Assembly: GCF_004346035.1 (NCBI RefSeq) | Contig: NZ_SLZN01000007.1 | Coordinates: forward strand, 62,001-126,000 | Direction: 5' to 3' | Length of the DNA: 64,000 nt | Source: Acidomonas methanolica | GTDB taxonomy: Bacteria; Pseudomonadota; Alphaproteobacteria; Acetobacterales; Acetobacteraceae | Shown: in pieces, positions 33,553 through 43,840 of the stretch | How the letters are laid out: each line of letters opens with the position of its first letter | Numbering within the stretch: the stretch's first letter is position 1 | Position numbers and translations under genes: made by a program | The notes under the pieces: model-generated | Seen by the model: the letters and a program-made list of their open reading frames with translations, nothing else | Database searches by the model: none | Told to the model about the DNA's origin: nothing

Positions 33553-35826
33553 TTACCAGCTATACCCTATGCTCGCCTGCGCATTCCGCTGCGCGCCGTA
33601 ATAGCAATATTCCTGATTATAGGACGCATAGCTCAGGCAGTTGGCGATGTAGTTCCTGTCGAAGAGATTCCGCACGCTCGCCCGCAGCTTCCACCGCTTG
33701 AGCGACGGATCGAGAGTGCCGAGATCGTAGGAGGCGGAAGCGTCGAACACCACATAGCTCGGGACATTCACCGCGCCATAGGTCGCCTGGCCGCCATAGG
33801 CGCGCGCCGCGTAGCGCAACCCGCCGCCAATGCCGAACCCCTTCATCCACCCCGATGGCATCGTATAGAAGGCGAAGAGCGAGGCATTGCCCTTGCCGGA
33901 CTGGATCAACGGCTTGCCGGTCGAATCGTCATGGACGTCCTGCGTGCTGAAGGCCGCCGTGACCATCAGGTTCTTATAGGCATCGATATGGGCCTCGAAC
34001 TCGAAGCCGTCCGAATGAACCAGCCCGCTTTGCGTGCTGTAGGCATTGGTGGCCGAGGAAACGAGCACGTTGGTCTGCTCGATATGGAAGGCCGCGGCGG
34101 TCAGCAGGATCGGCGTTCCCGGAATCTGGTATTTCACCCCGCCTTCCAGCTGCTTGCCCAGGGACGGATCGGCCTGGTGGAAGGACTTGCCGCCGTCATT
34201 GGAAACGATGCCCGCCTGCGGCTGGAAGGACGTGGAGTAGCTGATATACGGCGCCAGGCCGAAATCGAAATGATACAGGCCCGAGGCGCGCCAGGTGATC
34301 TGCGTCGGCGTCTCCTTCGTGCTGGATCCTTGGAAGGTTTCCGCCTGATGCGACCGGTACCAGTCATTGCGCAGGCTGCCGGTCAGGATCAGATTGCGCC
34401 AGCGGACCTCGTCCTGCGCGTAGATGCCGATCTGATGCTGCTGCGTCAGGTAGTGCATATAAGGATAGCTCGTGATCGCCTGATCATAGTTCGGATCACG
34501 GACGTCCAGCGGCGGCGCCGAGCCGGAAATCTCGAGATTCGTCGCGCTCTGCTGCATGTAGTCAAAGCCGAACATCAGCGCATGACTCAACGGCCCCGTG
34601 CGGACATGACCGTTGAAATGACTGTCGAAGGCCAGATTATGCGTGTGCTCGCTCGCCCCCCAGACATAGCGCGGGAGCGTATACGGCCCGCTCCAGTACC
34701 CCGCGTTATAGACGCTGCGATAGATGGTCCTGATATCGTCATAGCGCCCGCGCGAGGTGAAGCTCCAGTCCTTGTCGAACTGATGATCGAAGAGATAGGT
34801 GATCGCGCCCTGCCTGCGGTTGAACTTCTCGAAGGACACGTCCCCGTCATAGAAGTTCCGCGGCAGATAGCCGAAGGCGGCGGGCTTGAGCGAGCCGATC
34901 AGCGGAACGCCGCCATAGCTGCCGTTCTCGGGATCGTATTGATAATTGCCGAGCAGCGTCAGCGTCGTCGGGCCGCCGCCGCCGAAAGTGACGGCCGGAC
35001 TGATGGAGAAGCGGCGACTCCCCGTGCGGCTGAGCTGGCTGTGCTGGCCGTTGACCGTGCCGTAGATGCGATAGCGGACGAAGCCGTTCTCCGTCGCATA
35101 GCCGCCGGCATCGGCATCCACGCGATAGAGGTCGAAGCTCCCGCCCGTCGCCGTCACCCCGCCATAGAACCTCTTGTCCAGCGGCAGCTTGCTCGACAGC
35201 GCCACCAGCCCGCCGGGGCTGGACTGGCCGTACAGCGCGGAAGCCGGCCCCTTGAGGATCTCGACGCGCTCCAGACGCGAGGTGTCGGTCTGCGCGGTCG
35301 CATAGCCGGTGGGGCTCGGTTGCAGCTTCAACCCGTCGAGAAAGGTCGGCACCGTGAAGCCGCGCAGCTGGAACAGGTCGTAGCGCGTGCCGACTCCGCC
35401 GCCGCGCAGATTCGCCGTGATGCCCGCCGCGTAACGCACCGCCTGATTGAGATTCAACACCCCGCGCACGTCCATCTCGTTGCGTGTGATGACCGTGACC
35501 GACTGCGCCGTGTCCACCAGCGGCGTGTCCGACTTGGTGGCCGAGGACGCCATCGTCGAGACATAGTGGCCCTGCACCCGGATGTGTTCCGCCACCGGCT
35601 TCGGCACGGTGCCACTTCCGGCCGTCCTGCCCGTCTCCATTTGCGCCGCTCGACGTTCGGCGTTCCGGTGGACGGCTTTCTCCCCCGAGCGCGTCTCCGC
35701 CGCTTCGCCCGCCGCAGACCCTCCTGCCGGACCGGCGGCGAGCAGCCCGATGACGCAAAGCGCAGCCTTGCGCCGCTGATCCCGGCGCCACTGATTCCTG
35801 CGCCGCTGATAATGGATCGCCCGCAT
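33553..35826 (-). CDS. TonB-dependent siderophore receptor
   Basis: A 757-residue outer-membrane receptor of the FpvA/FhuA type. Start MRAIHYQRRRNQWRRDQ at 35826 with ribosome site GAAGGGG. A signal region (ALCVIGLLAAGPAGGSAAG) is followed by a TonB box region, plug with QSVTVITRNEMDVRGVLNL and RLERVEILKGPASALYGQS, and a 22-strand barrel ending in aromatic GYSW. It takes up Fe(III)-chelate with TonB energy. Alone, with a Fur-like box at 35865-35879 upstream. Substrate unknown. Confidence 0.93.
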   Translation of the reverse strand: MRAIHYQRRRNQWRRDQRRKAALCVIGLLAAGPAGGSAAGEAAETRSGEKAVHRNAERRAAQMETGRTAGSGTVPKPVAEHIRVQGHYVSTMASSATKSDTPLVDTAQSVTVITRNEMDVRGVLNLNQAVRYAAGITANLRGGGVGTRYDLFQLRGFTVPTFLDGLKLQPSPTGYATAQTDTSRLERVEILKGPASALYGQSSPGGLVALSSKLPLDKRFYGGVTATGGSFDLYRVDADAGGYATENGFVRYRIYGTVNGQHSQLSRTGSRRFSISPAVTFGGGGPTTLTLLGNYQYDPENGSYGGVPLIGSLKPAAFGYLPRNFYDGDVSFEKFNRRQGAITYLFDHQFDKDWSFTSRGRYDDIRTIYRSVYNAGYWSGPYTLPRYVWGASEHTHNLAFDSHFNGHVRTGPLSHALMFGFDYMQQSATNLEISGSAPPLDVRDPNYDQAITSYPYMHYLTQQHQIGIYAQDEVRWRNLILTGSLRNDWYRSHQAETFQGSSTKETPTQITWRASGLYHFDFGLAPYISYSTSFQPQAGIVSNDGGKSFHQADPSLGKQLEGGVKYQIPGTPILLTAAAFHIEQTNVLVSSATNAYSTQSGLVHSDGFEFEAHIDAYKNLMVTAAFSTQDVHDDSTGKPLIQSGKGNASLFAFYTMPSGWMKGFGIGGGLRYAARAYGGQATYGAVNVPSYVVFDASASYDLGTLDPSLKRWKLRASVRNLFDRNYIANCLSYASYNQEYCYYGAQRNAQASIGYSW

Positions 35827-35864
35827 CACATCCCCTTCCATTCCTGTCCGGAGGGGAGAGATAC

Positions 35865-35879
35865 TGAATATGATATTCA
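35865..35879 (-). promoter_or_regulatory. Fur-like box of TonB receptor
   Basis: Perfect 7-1-7 palindrome TGAATAT-G-ATATTCA, close to the TGATAAT-N-ATTATCA core of Fur sites. It lies 39 bases upstream of the receptor ATG. Next to it a direct repeat GCAATAGCGT (35883 and 35901) may mark a second protein site. Confidence 0.65.
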
Positions 35880-36007
35880 TTCGCAATAGCGTAACGGGCG
35901 CAATAGCGTGCGGCCGCCGGGAGTCGAAGGATGGTGGCGTTCCCTCGCCTCTTCTGCCATGTTCCCTTCACGTCGCTACATCGAAACGCCAAGAAGCGAG
36001 AGACCCA

Positions 36008-36586
36008 ATGTCCGGCTCGAACCCCTTCCCATCCTTCTCCCCATCCCTGCCCACCGTCACCCTGAAACCGGGCTGGCTCATCGCTCTGGGCGTGGTCCTC
36101 CTCCTGCTCGGCATGCTCGCGCTCGGCGAGGCATGGCTGCTGACGCTGACCAGCGTCCTGGCGATCGGCATGCTGCTGGTGATCGCCGGCATCGTCCAGC
36201 TCGCGCAATCCTTCGCCCATTCCAGCGCCTCGACGGGCAATCGCTGGCTCGCGGCGCTGGGCGGCGTGCTGTATATCGTGGCCGGCCTGCTGCTGATCGA
36301 CGAACCCGTCACCGGCTCCATCTTCCTCACCGCCTTCGTCGCGGGGCTGCTGATCATCTCCGGCGTTGCGCGCGCGATCTGGGCCTTCGGCCATCGCTAT
36401 CTGGCGACATGGTGGCTGGCCCTGCTGAGCGGCGTGGTCTCGGTGGTGCTCGGCGTGCTGATCTACGCAATGCTGCCCTGGTCCGGGCTCTGGCTGATCG
36501 GCACCTTCATCGGCGTGGAACTCATTTTCGCGGGCGTCACGATGCTGTCGCTCGGCTTCACGGCGAAGCGGGCGCTCGGCAGCTAG
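36008..36586 (+). CDS. HdeD-family membrane protein
   Basis: A 192-residue inner-membrane protein with six helices and DUF308-type repeats: WLIALGVVLLLLGMLALGEAW, VLAIGMLLVIAGIVQLAQSF, LYIVAGLLLIDEPVTGSIFL, WWLALLSGVVSVVLGVLIYA. This pattern is that of HdeD, linked with acid tolerance, which suits an acetic acid bacterium. Start MSGSNPFPSFSPS at 36008. Not in an operon with its neighbours. Function known only by family. Confidence 0.8.
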   Translation: MSGSNPFPSFSPSLPTVTLKPGWLIALGVVLLLLGMLALGEAWLLTLTSVLAIGMLLVIAGIVQLAQSFAHSSASTGNRWLAALGGVLYIVAGLLLIDEPVTGSIFLTAFVAGLLIISGVARAIWAFGHRYLATWWLALLSGVVSVVLGVLIYAMLPWSGLWLIGTFIGVELIFAGVTMLSLGFTAKRALGS

Positions 36587-36752
36587 ATCCCGCCGCCCCG
36601 CAAAATTTCACGCCACCCCCTTGCCTGAGCCGTTTTGACCGCCACCTCAGGTCACTGGACAGGCCGGGACCACCGGGCCATCCCCTCGCGGGGGAGACCA
36701 TCCCGGAGAAAAATCCGCCCGGCGCGCTCATGACGAGGCGCCGGGCCAGAGC

Positions 36753-37364
36753 ATGAGAGGTCGCACGACACAGATGACGACGGAACAGGACGTTCGGACG
36801 GAAGTCCCGCAGGAAACCTCCGGCGCGGAAACACCGGACACGCCCCCCCATGCCGGTGCGGAAGAAACCATGCAGGCCGCCACGGCCCGGATTCGCGAGC
36901 TGGAAACGCAGGCCGAGGAATTCCGCGACAAATGGATGCGCGCCGAGGCGGAGTTGCAGAATTTCCGCGCCCGCGCCAAGCGGGACGTGGACGACGCGCG
37001 CCAGTACGCGGTGCAGAAATTCGCGCGCGACATCGTCGAGGCCGCCGAGAACCTTCAGCGCGGCCTGGCCTCCCTCCCGGCGAAAATCGAGGGCGAAGAC
37101 GGGTTGCTGGTCAAGCTGCGCGAGGGTTTCGAGGGCACGGAACGCAGCCTGCTCGGCATTCTGGAGCGGCATGGCGTCGTCCATCGCCACCCCGCCGGAC
37201 AGAGCTTCGACGCCAACCTGCATCAGGCCATGGCGGAACAGCCCAGCGCCGAGCACCCGGCCGGCACCGTCATCCAGGCCTGGACGCCGACCTGGCTGCT
37301 GCACGGACGCCTGCTCAAACCCGCCATGGTCGTCGTGTCCAAAGGGCCGGAAGAGTCGAAATGA
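36753..37364 (+). CDS. grpE: GrpE nucleotide exchange factor
   Basis: A 203-residue co-chaperone that frees ADP from DnaK. Long N-terminal coiled coil (MQAATARIRELETQAEEFRD, about residues 40-80), then DKWMRAEAELQNFRARAKRD and the beta wing with GQSFDANLHQAMAEQPSAEH and GTVIQAWTPTWLLHGRLLKPA (key AMVVVSK end). ATG at 36753 overlaps the stop of an eight-codon leader frame; MTTEQ at 36774 is an alternative. 145 bases ahead of dnaK. No CIRCE element seen in front. Confidence 0.93.
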   Translation: MRGRTTQMTTEQDVRTEVPQETSGAETPDTPPHAGAEETMQAATARIRELETQAEEFRDKWMRAEAELQNFRARAKRDVDDARQYAVQKFARDIVEAAENLQRGLASLPAKIEGEDGLLVKLREGFEGTERSLLGILERHGVVHRHPAGQSFDANLHQAMAEQPSAEHPAGTVIQAWTPTWLLHGRLLKPAMVVVSKGPEESK

Positions 37365-37509
37365 GCGGAAAAGCGTCGCGGAGAGTTGAATCCCGCCCGG
37401 CGCTCCCCTACATCGTCACTCGGAACGAATCTCCCGGAAAGGGAGCCCCGAATAGGACGGTTTCCGGTGCCTCTGAGGGCCGGTTTCCGCCGCTGAAAGG
37501 AAAGAGAAT

Positions 37510-39417
37510 ATGAGCAAAGTCATCGGTATCGACCTCGGCACGACCAACTCCTGCGTCGCGATCCGCGAGGGCGACGAAACCCGCGTGATCGAGAACAGCG
37601 AAGGCGCGCGCACCACCCCCTCCATGGTCGCCTTCACCCCGGGCGGCGAGCGCCTCGTCGGCCAGGCCGCCAAGCGTCAGGCCGTCACCAACCCGTCCAA
37701 CACCTTCTACGCGGTCAAGCGCCTGATCGGCCGCCGCTACGACGATCCCACCGTCGAGAAGGACAAGGCGATGGTCCCCTACGCCATCGTCAAGGGCGAC
37801 AACGGCGACGCATGGGTCGAGGCCACGGTGGACGGGAAGCCGGAGAAATTCGCCCCGTCCCAGATCTCGGCCTTCGTGCTCGGCAAGATGAAGGAGACCG
37901 CCGAGGCCTATCTCGGCGAGAAGGTCTCGCAGGCGGTCATCACCGTCCCGGCCTACTTCAACGACGCGCAGCGTCAGGCCACGCGCGACGCCGGCCGCAT
38001 CGCCGGGCTCGAGGTTCTGCGCATCATCAACGAGCCCACGGCGGCGGCCCTGGCCTACGGCCTCGGCAAGCGCGATTCCGGCACCATCGCGGTCTATGAC
38101 CTCGGCGGCGGCACGTTCGACGTCTCCGTGCTCGAGATTTCCGACGGCGTGATCGAGGTGAAGTCCACCAACGGCGACACCTTCCTCGGCGGCGAGGATT
38201 TCGACAACCGCGTGATCGGCTACCTGGCCGACGAGTTCAAGCGCGAGCAGGGCATCGACCTGCGCGGCGACAAGCTCGCCCTCCAGCGCCTGAAGGAAGC
38301 CGCCGAGAAGGCGAAGATCGAACTCTCCTCCGCCAAGGAGACGGAGATCAACCTCCCCTTCATCACGGCGGACGCCACCGGGCCGAAGCACCTCGTCGTC
38401 AAATTGTCCCGCGCGAAGCTGGAGAGCCTCGTGGACGATCTGGTCCAGCGCACGCTCGGCCCGTGCCAGGCCGCGCTGAAGGATGCGGGCGTCTCCGCCG
38501 CGCAGATCGACGAGGTCATCCTCGTCGGCGGCCAGACGCGCATGCCCAAGGTCGTCGAGACCGTGAAGCAGTTCTTCGGCAAGGAGCCCGCCCGCAACGT
38601 CAACCCCGACGAAGTGGTGGCCATCGGCGCGGCGGTCCAGGGCGCGGTGCTCAAGGGCGACGTGAAGGACGTCCTGCTGCTCGACGTGACCCCGCTCTCG
38701 CTGGGCATCGAGACGCTGGGCGGCGTGTTCACCCGTCTGATCGACCGTAACACGACGATCCCGACGAAGAAGAGCCAGACCTTCTCGACGGCCGAGGACA
38801 ACCAGAACGCCGTGACCATCAAGGTCTATCAGGGCGAGCGCGAGATGGCGGCGGACAACAAGCTGCTCGGCAATTTCGACCTGACCGGCATCGCCCCCGC
38901 CCCGCGCGGCGTGCCGCAGATCGAGGTCACGTTCGACATCGACGCGAACGGCATCGTCAACGTCTCCGCCAAGGACAAGGCGACGGGCAAGGAGCAGCAG
39001 ATCAAGATCCAGGCCTCCGGCGGCCTGTCGGAGTCGGATATCGACCGGATGGTCAAGGAGGCCGAGGCCAACGCCGCCGCCGACAAGGCCCGCCGCGAAC
39101 TGGTCGAGCAGCGCAACAGCGCCGAGGCGCTCGTCCACCAGACCGAGAAGTCCCTCTCCGAGGCGGGCGACAAGGTTCCGGCGGCCGACAGGTCCGAGGC
39201 CGAGGCCGCCATCGCCGCCGTCAGGGAGGCGCTCAACGGCACGGATGTCGAGGCCGTCAAATCCGCCGCCGAGCGCCTGACGCAGGCGGCGATGAAGGTC
39301 GGTCAGGCCGCCTACGCCGCCCAGCCGGACGGCGAGGCCGGGGCTCACGCCTCCGGCGCGCCGAAGGACGACAACGTCGTCGATGCCGATTTCGAGGAAA
39401 TCGACGACAAGAAGTGA
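37510..39417 (+). CDS. dnaK: Hsp70 chaperone DnaK
   Basis: A 635-residue Hsp70. ATPase domain with [14 protein letters not shown] (start), [32 protein letters not shown], and [14 protein letters not shown]; linker [16 protein letters not shown]; substrate domain; Ala/Glu-rich lid; the end [13 protein letters not shown] matches the conserved EEVKDDK-like tail. Ribosome site AAAGGA six bases upstream of ATG. Between grpE and dnaJ. Heat-shock expression expected. Confidence 0.97.
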   Translation: MSKVIGIDLGTTNSCVAIREGDETRVIENSEGARTTPSMVAFTPGGERLVGQAAKRQAVTNPSNTFYAVKRLIGRRYDDPTVEKDKAMVPYAIVKGDNGDAWVEATVDGKPEKFAPSQISAFVLGKMKETAEAYLGEKVSQAVITVPAYFNDAQRQATRDAGRIAGLEVLRIINEPTAAALAYGLGKRDSGTIAVYDLGGGTFDVSVLEISDGVIEVKSTNGDTFLGGEDFDNRVIGYLADEFKREQGIDLRGDKLALQRLKEAAEKAKIELSSAKETEINLPFITADATGPKHLVVKLSRAKLESLVDDLVQRTLGPCQAALKDAGVSAAQIDEVILVGGQTRMPKVVETVKQFFGKEPARNVNPDEVVAIGAAVQGAVLKGDVKDVLLLDVTPLSLGIETLGGVFTRLIDRNTTIPTKKSQTFSTAEDNQNAVTIKVYQGEREMAADNKLLGNFDLTGIAPAPRGVPQIEVTFDIDANGIVNVSAKDKATGKEQQIKIQASGGLSESDIDRMVKEAEANAAADKARRELVEQRNSAEALVHQTEKSLSEAGDKVPAADRSEAEAAIAAVREALNGTDVEAVKSAAERLTQAAMKVGQAAYAAQPDGEAGAHASGAPKDDNVVDADFEEIDDKK

Positions 39418-39425
39418 GGTTCTTC

Positions 39426-39543
39426 GTTCTTTTTTGAAAAAAGAACCGGAAGGCTTTTGCGACTTTGACTGCGGAGTCCATAACGGGCTTCCGCAGTCAA
39501 AAGATTGAAAGTCTCTTTTCTTCTTTTTCTTCGGAAAAAGAAG
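39426..39543 (-). repeat. Composite intergenic repeat between dnaK and dnaJ
   Basis: Inverted copy: perfect GTTCTTTTTT / AAAAAAGAAC stem, diverged middle (CTGCGGAGTCC / TTCCGCAG arms), and CTTCTTTTTCTTCGGAAAAAGAAG, with TTCG loop change. It lies in the 160-base dnaK-dnaJ gap, so it would be transcribed if the two are one unit. Confidence 0.88.
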
Positions 39544-39577
39544 AAGCCCAGACCTCCCTCTGAAGCCCGGACCGCCC

Positions 39578-40723
39578 ATGGCCACCCAGCTCGATTTCTA
39601 CGCCGTCCTCGAAGTCTCCCGCGACGCCTCGCCGGACGATCTCAAGAAGGCCTACCGCAAGCAGGCGATGCGCTGGCACCCCGACCGCAATCCGGGCGAC
39701 GCGGAGGCGGAGGAAAAGTTCAAGGCCGTCAATGTAGCCTATGACGTGCTGAAGGACGAGCAGAAGCGCGCGGCCTATGACCGCTTCGGCCATGAGGCGT
39801 TCACCCAGGGCGGCATGGGGAGCGGCGGCGGCGGATTCGGCGGGTTCGGCGCAGGCGGTCTGGGCGACATCTTCGAGCAGATGTTTGGCGACATGATGGG
39901 CGGCCGCCGAAGCGGCGGGCGTCACACGGGAGCCGACATCCAGATCCAGGTCGAAATCAGCCTGTTCGAAGCCTTCTCCGGCGTCTCGAAAGAGGTCAGC
40001 TTCCGCACCCGCATGACCTGCGACGTCTGCGGCGGCTCAGGCTCCGCCGACCCCGACGCCGGCCCCTCGACCTGCCCGACCTGCCACGGCGCGGGCAAGG
40101 TCCGCGCGCAGCAGGGCTTCTTCCTCGTCGAACGCCCCTGCCCGACCTGCCACGGCAGCGGCACGACGGTCAGCAATCCCTGCCGTGCCTGTCAGGGCAC
40201 GGGCGCGAAGCAGACCACCCGCACGCTGAGCGTCACCATCCCCGCGGGCGTGGAGGACGGCTCGCGCATCCGCCTCTCCGGCGAGGGCGAATCCGGCGGC
40301 AAAGGCGCGCAGCCGGGCGATCTCTACGTCCATCTCGCCATCGCCCGGCACGACATGTTCGAGCGCGACGGCGCACACATCCACATGCGCGTCCCCCTGC
40401 GCATGACACAGGCGGCGCTCGGGACCGACATCGAGGTGCCGGTCATCGACGGCAGCATGGCCATGCTGAAAATCCCCGCCGGCACCCAGTCCGGCGACCA
40501 GCTCCGCCTGCGCGGCAAGGGCTTCTCCGTCCTGCGCTCCTCCGCCCGCGGCGACATGTATATCCACGTCGCCGTCGAGACGCCGCAGCACCTCACGAAG
40601 CGCCAGCGCGAACTCCTGGAGGAATACGAGGCCGAGGCCGGCGAGCAGGACCGCGCCAAGGCCAGCCCGGAACACGCCAGCTTCTTCGCCCGCGTGAAGG
40701 ATTTCTTCGAAGGCAAGGGCTGA
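39578..40723 (+). CDS. dnaJ: Co-chaperone DnaJ
   Basis: A 381-residue J protein. J domain [20 protein letters not shown] with His-Pro-Asp at residues 34-36, Gly/Phe-rich linker [17 protein letters not shown], then four zinc-finger repeats [32 protein letters not shown], then two barrel domains and dimer tail. It stimulates DnaK ATPase and delivers clients. Same strand as dnaK, 160 bases after it, with a composite repeat between. Confidence 0.96.
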   Translation: MATQLDFYAVLEVSRDASPDDLKKAYRKQAMRWHPDRNPGDAEAEEKFKAVNVAYDVLKDEQKRAAYDRFGHEAFTQGGMGSGGGGFGGFGAGGLGDIFEQMFGDMMGGRRSGGRHTGADIQIQVEISLFEAFSGVSKEVSFRTRMTCDVCGGSGSADPDAGPSTCPTCHGAGKVRAQQGFFLVERPCPTCHGSGTTVSNPCRACQGTGAKQTTRTLSVTIPAGVEDGSRIRLSGEGESGGKGAQPGDLYVHLAIARHDMFERDGAHIHMRVPLRMTQAALGTDIEVPVIDGSMAMLKIPAGTQSGDQLRLRGKGFSVLRSSARGDMYIHVAVETPQHLTKRQRELLEEYEAEAGEQDRAKASPEHASFFARVKDFFEGKG

Positions 40724-40753
40724 AAAACCGGGGGCCCCGACTTCACCCGCACC

Positions 40754-41497
40754 TTACTTGCGCCATTTCCAGCTCCTGAACGTCACGGGCAAGGGCAGAT
40801 CGACGGCCATGATCGCCCTCGTCGCGGAGAAGACGGCGTCGTCGGAAAAATCGGCGGGCCTGAAACTGTAGCGCCACGGCGCATCGCCATGATTGATCAC
40901 CAAAGGCCGCGCCGCGCCGCCTTCCATGACATCCAGTTCCGAGCGCGGCGCCACGGTGACCGTCACCACCTGCGCATCCGGCACGAAGAGCGCGAAGATC
41001 ACGCCCGCCCAGGCCGCCATCCTGGCGTCGAGCAGATGCAGCCAGCCGCGCGCCTGCCGATCGGTGAACCCCGCGCCGGGCGGCTGATCGAGACTGGCCA
41101 CCGCCTTGAAGGTCAATGTCTCGTCAGGCGTCAGCGCCGCCACCACATCGGGATTTTCCGCCAGCAATGCCGGAGAGGACGGCACCATGATCTCCGCCCC
41201 ATCCCCCTGCAACCCATTTCCCTGCGCATCGGCTCCCCGCAGCAGCGGCATTTTCCCCGACGTCGCGGCCAGATAGACATGCGCATCCTGCGGCCGCCGA
41301 TCCCCCGGCTCCAGCAGGGCAAAGACATGCAGCGTCAGACCGCTCGGCTTCCCGTCAACCTGGCCGATTGCCGTGCAGGCCGCCGCCATGCGCCGCAGAT
41401 TGGACACCACGACAGGCCGATACGCGGCATGGACGTCGATTTCATCCGCCATCGCAGGCGTGAACATCAGCATCGACAGCAAAACCAGATAACGCAT
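40754..41497 (-). CDS. Secreted protein of unknown function (247 aa)
   Basis: Signal peptide [20 protein letters not shown], likely cut after AMA. The mature part has [20 protein letters not shown] and ends [11 protein letters not shown]. No catalytic motif, no lipobox. It is convergent with dnaJ and divergent from trpB. Hydrophobic stretch near 160-180 could be a domain core. Family not recognised. Confidence 0.65.
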   Translation of the reverse strand: MRYLVLLSMLMFTPAMADEIDVHAAYRPVVVSNLRRMAAACTAIGQVDGKPSGLTLHVFALLEPGDRRPQDAHVYLAATSGKMPLLRGADAQGNGLQGDGAEIMVPSSPALLAENPDVVAALTPDETLTFKAVASLDQPPGAGFTDRQARGWLHLLDARMAAWAGVIFALFVPDAQVVTVTVAPRSELDVMEGGAARPLVINHGDAPWRYSFRPADFSDDAVFSATRAIMAVDLPLPVTFRSWKWRK

Positions 41498-41669
41498 CGG
41501 CCGCTCTCCCTTCCGAAACCCGCCTCACCTTGCCTCAGGATCGCCACCCTGTCAGCCGCTCCCGCGCGAAGTGCCCGCGCGAAGTCATAGACGAGTCCGC
41601 CCCCCTCTGATATCGCAGACACCCGCGATCACGGGACTCCGCACCGCACAGAACGACCAGAGGACGACG

Positions 41670-42899
41670 ATGCCAGCTTCCGACCCCCAGACCCAGCCCA
41701 ACAGCCTGCGCGCCGGGCCGGACTGGCGCGGGCGGTTCGGCACGTTCGGCGGCCAGTTCGTGGCGGAAACGCTGATCCCCCTCGTCAAGGATCTCGAAAC
41801 CGCCTATGAAGCGGCGCGCAACGACCCGTCCTTCCATGAGACGCTGGCCTATTATTTCCGCGATTACGTGGGCCGCCCGAGCCCGCTCTGGTTCGCGGAA
41901 CGCCTGACGCAGGAGCTCGGCGGCGCGAAAATCTACCTCAAGCGCGAAGAGCTGAACCACACCGGCTCGCACAAGCTCAACAACGTGATGGGCCAGATCC
42001 TGCTCGCCCGCCGCATGGGCAAGACGCGCATCGTCGCCGAAACCGGCGCCGGACAGCACGGGGTGGCGACGGCCACGGTCTGCGCGCTGTTCGGGCTGAA
42101 ATGCGTGATCTACATGGGCGCGACCGATGTCGAGCGGCAGAAGCCCAACGTCTTCCGCATGCATCTCCTCGGCGCGGAGGTGAAACCCGTCACGGCGGGG
42201 GCGGGCACGCTCAAGGACGCGATGAACGAGGCGATGCGCGACTGGGTCGCCAATGTCGCCGACACGTATTTTCTCGTCGGCACCGTCGCCGGACCGCACC
42301 CCTACCCGCGCATGGTCCGCGATTTCCAGTCGATCATCGGCGAGGAAACGCGCGAACAGATCCTCGAGGCCGAAGGGCGCCTGCCGGACTACATCGTGGC
42401 GGCGATCGGCGGCGGCTCGAACGCCATGGGCATCTTCCACCCCTTCCTCGACGAGCCCTCGGTGAAACTGATCGGCGTCGAGGCGGCCGGGCTGGGGCTG
42501 GAGTCCGGCAAGACGGCGGCCTCCATCTCGCGCGGACGCTCCGGCGTGCTGCACGGCAACCGCACCTACCTGCTTCAGGACGGAAACGGCCAGATCGAGG
42601 AGGCGCATTCCATCAGCGCCGGGCTGGACTATCCGGGCATCGGCCCGGAACATTCCTGGCTGCACGAGATCGGCCGCGCCACCTATGTCGGCGCGACGGA
42701 CCAGGAGGCGCTGGACGCGTTCCAGCTCCTGACCCGCACGGAAGGCATCATCCCGGCGCTCGAATGCGCCCACGGGCTGGCCCATGTCATGACGCTCGCC
42801 CCGAAACTCCCGCAGGACCGGATCATCGTGCTCAATCTCTCGGGCCGCGGGGACAAGGACATCTTCACCGTGGCGCAACATCTGGGAGTGACCCTGTGA
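41670..42899 (+). CDS. trpB: Tryptophan synthase beta chain
   Basis: A 409-residue PLP enzyme joining indole and serine. Start [16 protein letters not shown] at 41670 with GAGGA upstream; earlier starts are shadow. Hallmarks: [29 protein letters not shown] with the PLP Lys in [25 protein letters not shown] for phosphate, and C-terminal [10 protein letters not shown]. Its stop overlaps the trpA GTG, so the complex is made stoichiometrically. trpF is not adjacent in this window. Confidence 0.97.
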   Translation: MPASDPQTQPNSLRAGPDWRGRFGTFGGQFVAETLIPLVKDLETAYEAARNDPSFHETLAYYFRDYVGRPSPLWFAERLTQELGGAKIYLKREELNHTGSHKLNNVMGQILLARRMGKTRIVAETGAGQHGVATATVCALFGLKCVIYMGATDVERQKPNVFRMHLLGAEVKPVTAGAGTLKDAMNEAMRDWVANVADTYFLVGTVAGPHPYPRMVRDFQSIIGEETREQILEAEGRLPDYIVAAIGGGSNAMGIFHPFLDEPSVKLIGVEAAGLGLESGKTAASISRGRSGVLHGNRTYLLQDGNGQIEEAHSISAGLDYPGIGPEHSWLHEIGRATYVGATDQEALDAFQLLTRTEGIIPALECAHGLAHVMTLAPKLPQDRIIVLNLSGRGDKDIFTVAQHLGVTL

Positions 42900-43708
42900 G
42901 CCGGATCGCCGCGCGCTTCGCCGCGCTGAAGTCGGAAGGGCGCGGCGCGCTCATCCCCTATCTCCAGGCCTTCGACCCCGACGCCGAGACCTCCCTCGCC
43001 CTCCTGCGCGGCATGCCCGCGGCAGGGGCCGACCTGATCGAGATCGGCGTCCCCTTCTCCGACCCCGCCGCCGACGGCCCGACGATTCAGGCCGCCGCCC
43101 TGCGCGGCCTGGCGGCGGGCGCGACGCTGCGCAAGGTGCTGGAGATGGTCCGCCGCTTCCGCGAGGAGGACCGGGACACGCCGGTCATCCTCATGGGCTA
43201 TCTCAACCCGATCGACAGCTACGGCCCACGCCGGTTCTGCGCCGACGCGGCGGCGGCGGGCGTGGACGGGCTCATCGTCGTGGACATGCCGCCCGAGGAA
43301 TCCGACCTGCTGGCGGCGGACGCGGCGGCGAACGGGCTGGACGTCATCCGCCTCGTCGCCCCCAACACCTCGGACGCCCGCCTGCGCGAGATCCTGCCCG
43401 AGGCGCGCGGCTTCATCTATTACGTCGCCATCACCGGCATCACCGGCACGCGCAGCGCCTCGGCGGACGAACTCGCCGCCGCCATCCCGCGCATCCGGGC
43501 GGCGAGCGACCTGCCCGTCGCCATCGGCTTCGGCATCCGCACGCCGGAACAGGCGGCACACGCCTCCCGCACGGCGGACGCCGCCGTTGTCGCCTCCGCG
43601 CTGATCCACACCCTCGCCGGAACGCTGGATAACGGCCGCGCGACGAAGGACACCGTCCCGGCGGTGCTGCATCAGTTGCGGGACCTGGCCACGGCGGTCC
43701 GGAAATAG
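42896..43708 (+). CDS. trpA: Tryptophan synthase alpha chain
   Basis: A 270-residue TIM barrel that splits indole-3-glycerol phosphate. GTG start overlaps the trpB stop (GTGA). Catalytic Glu in [19 protein letters not shown] and Asp in the same motif are present; phosphate loop [11 protein letters not shown] near 215. The usual AGDP after strand 1 reads [10 protein letters not shown] here, Gly to Phe, an oddity next to the active site. Works as alpha2beta2 with TrpB, indole passing through a tunnel. Confidence 0.96.
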   Translation: MSRIAARFAALKSEGRGALIPYLQAFDPDAETSLALLRGMPAAGADLIEIGVPFSDPAADGPTIQAAALRGLAAGATLRKVLEMVRRFREEDRDTPVILMGYLNPIDSYGPRRFCADAAAAGVDGLIVVDMPPEESDLLAADAAANGLDVIRLVAPNTSDARLREILPEARGFIYYVAITGITGTRSASADELAAAIPRIRAASDLPVAIGFGIRTPEQAAHASRTADAAVVASALIHTLAGTLDNGRATKDTVPAVLHQLRDLATAVRK

Positions 43709-43758
43709 CGGCCCGTTCCATGCGACGGCGCGGCCTCACCGGGAGCCCGCACCCCTCT

Positions 43759-43832
43759 CTTCTTTTTCTGAAGAAAAAGAAGCAAAAAGACTTTTGATCG
43801 TCCGGCTGCGGAGTCTCGCCGGCGGGACTCCG
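43759..43832 (+). repeat. Composite intergenic repeat, A plus middle
   Basis: CTTCTTTTTCT / GAAGAAAAAG stem, CAAAAAGACTTTTGATC, and middle stem GGAGTCTCGCCGGCGGGACTCC given as arms GGAGTC/GACTCC. Module B is missing. It lies between trpA and chvI. Confidence 0.85.
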
Positions 43833-43840
43833 AGGCAAAG

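Noticed and set aside
36600-36752. Heat-shock sigma-32 promoter before grpE
   Set aside because: CTTG is present near 36622 but no convincing -10 at proper distance.
37408-39585. 725-codon open frame antisense to dnaK
   Set aside because: Typical mirror frame of high-GC dnaK; no family features and it spans repeat and leader.
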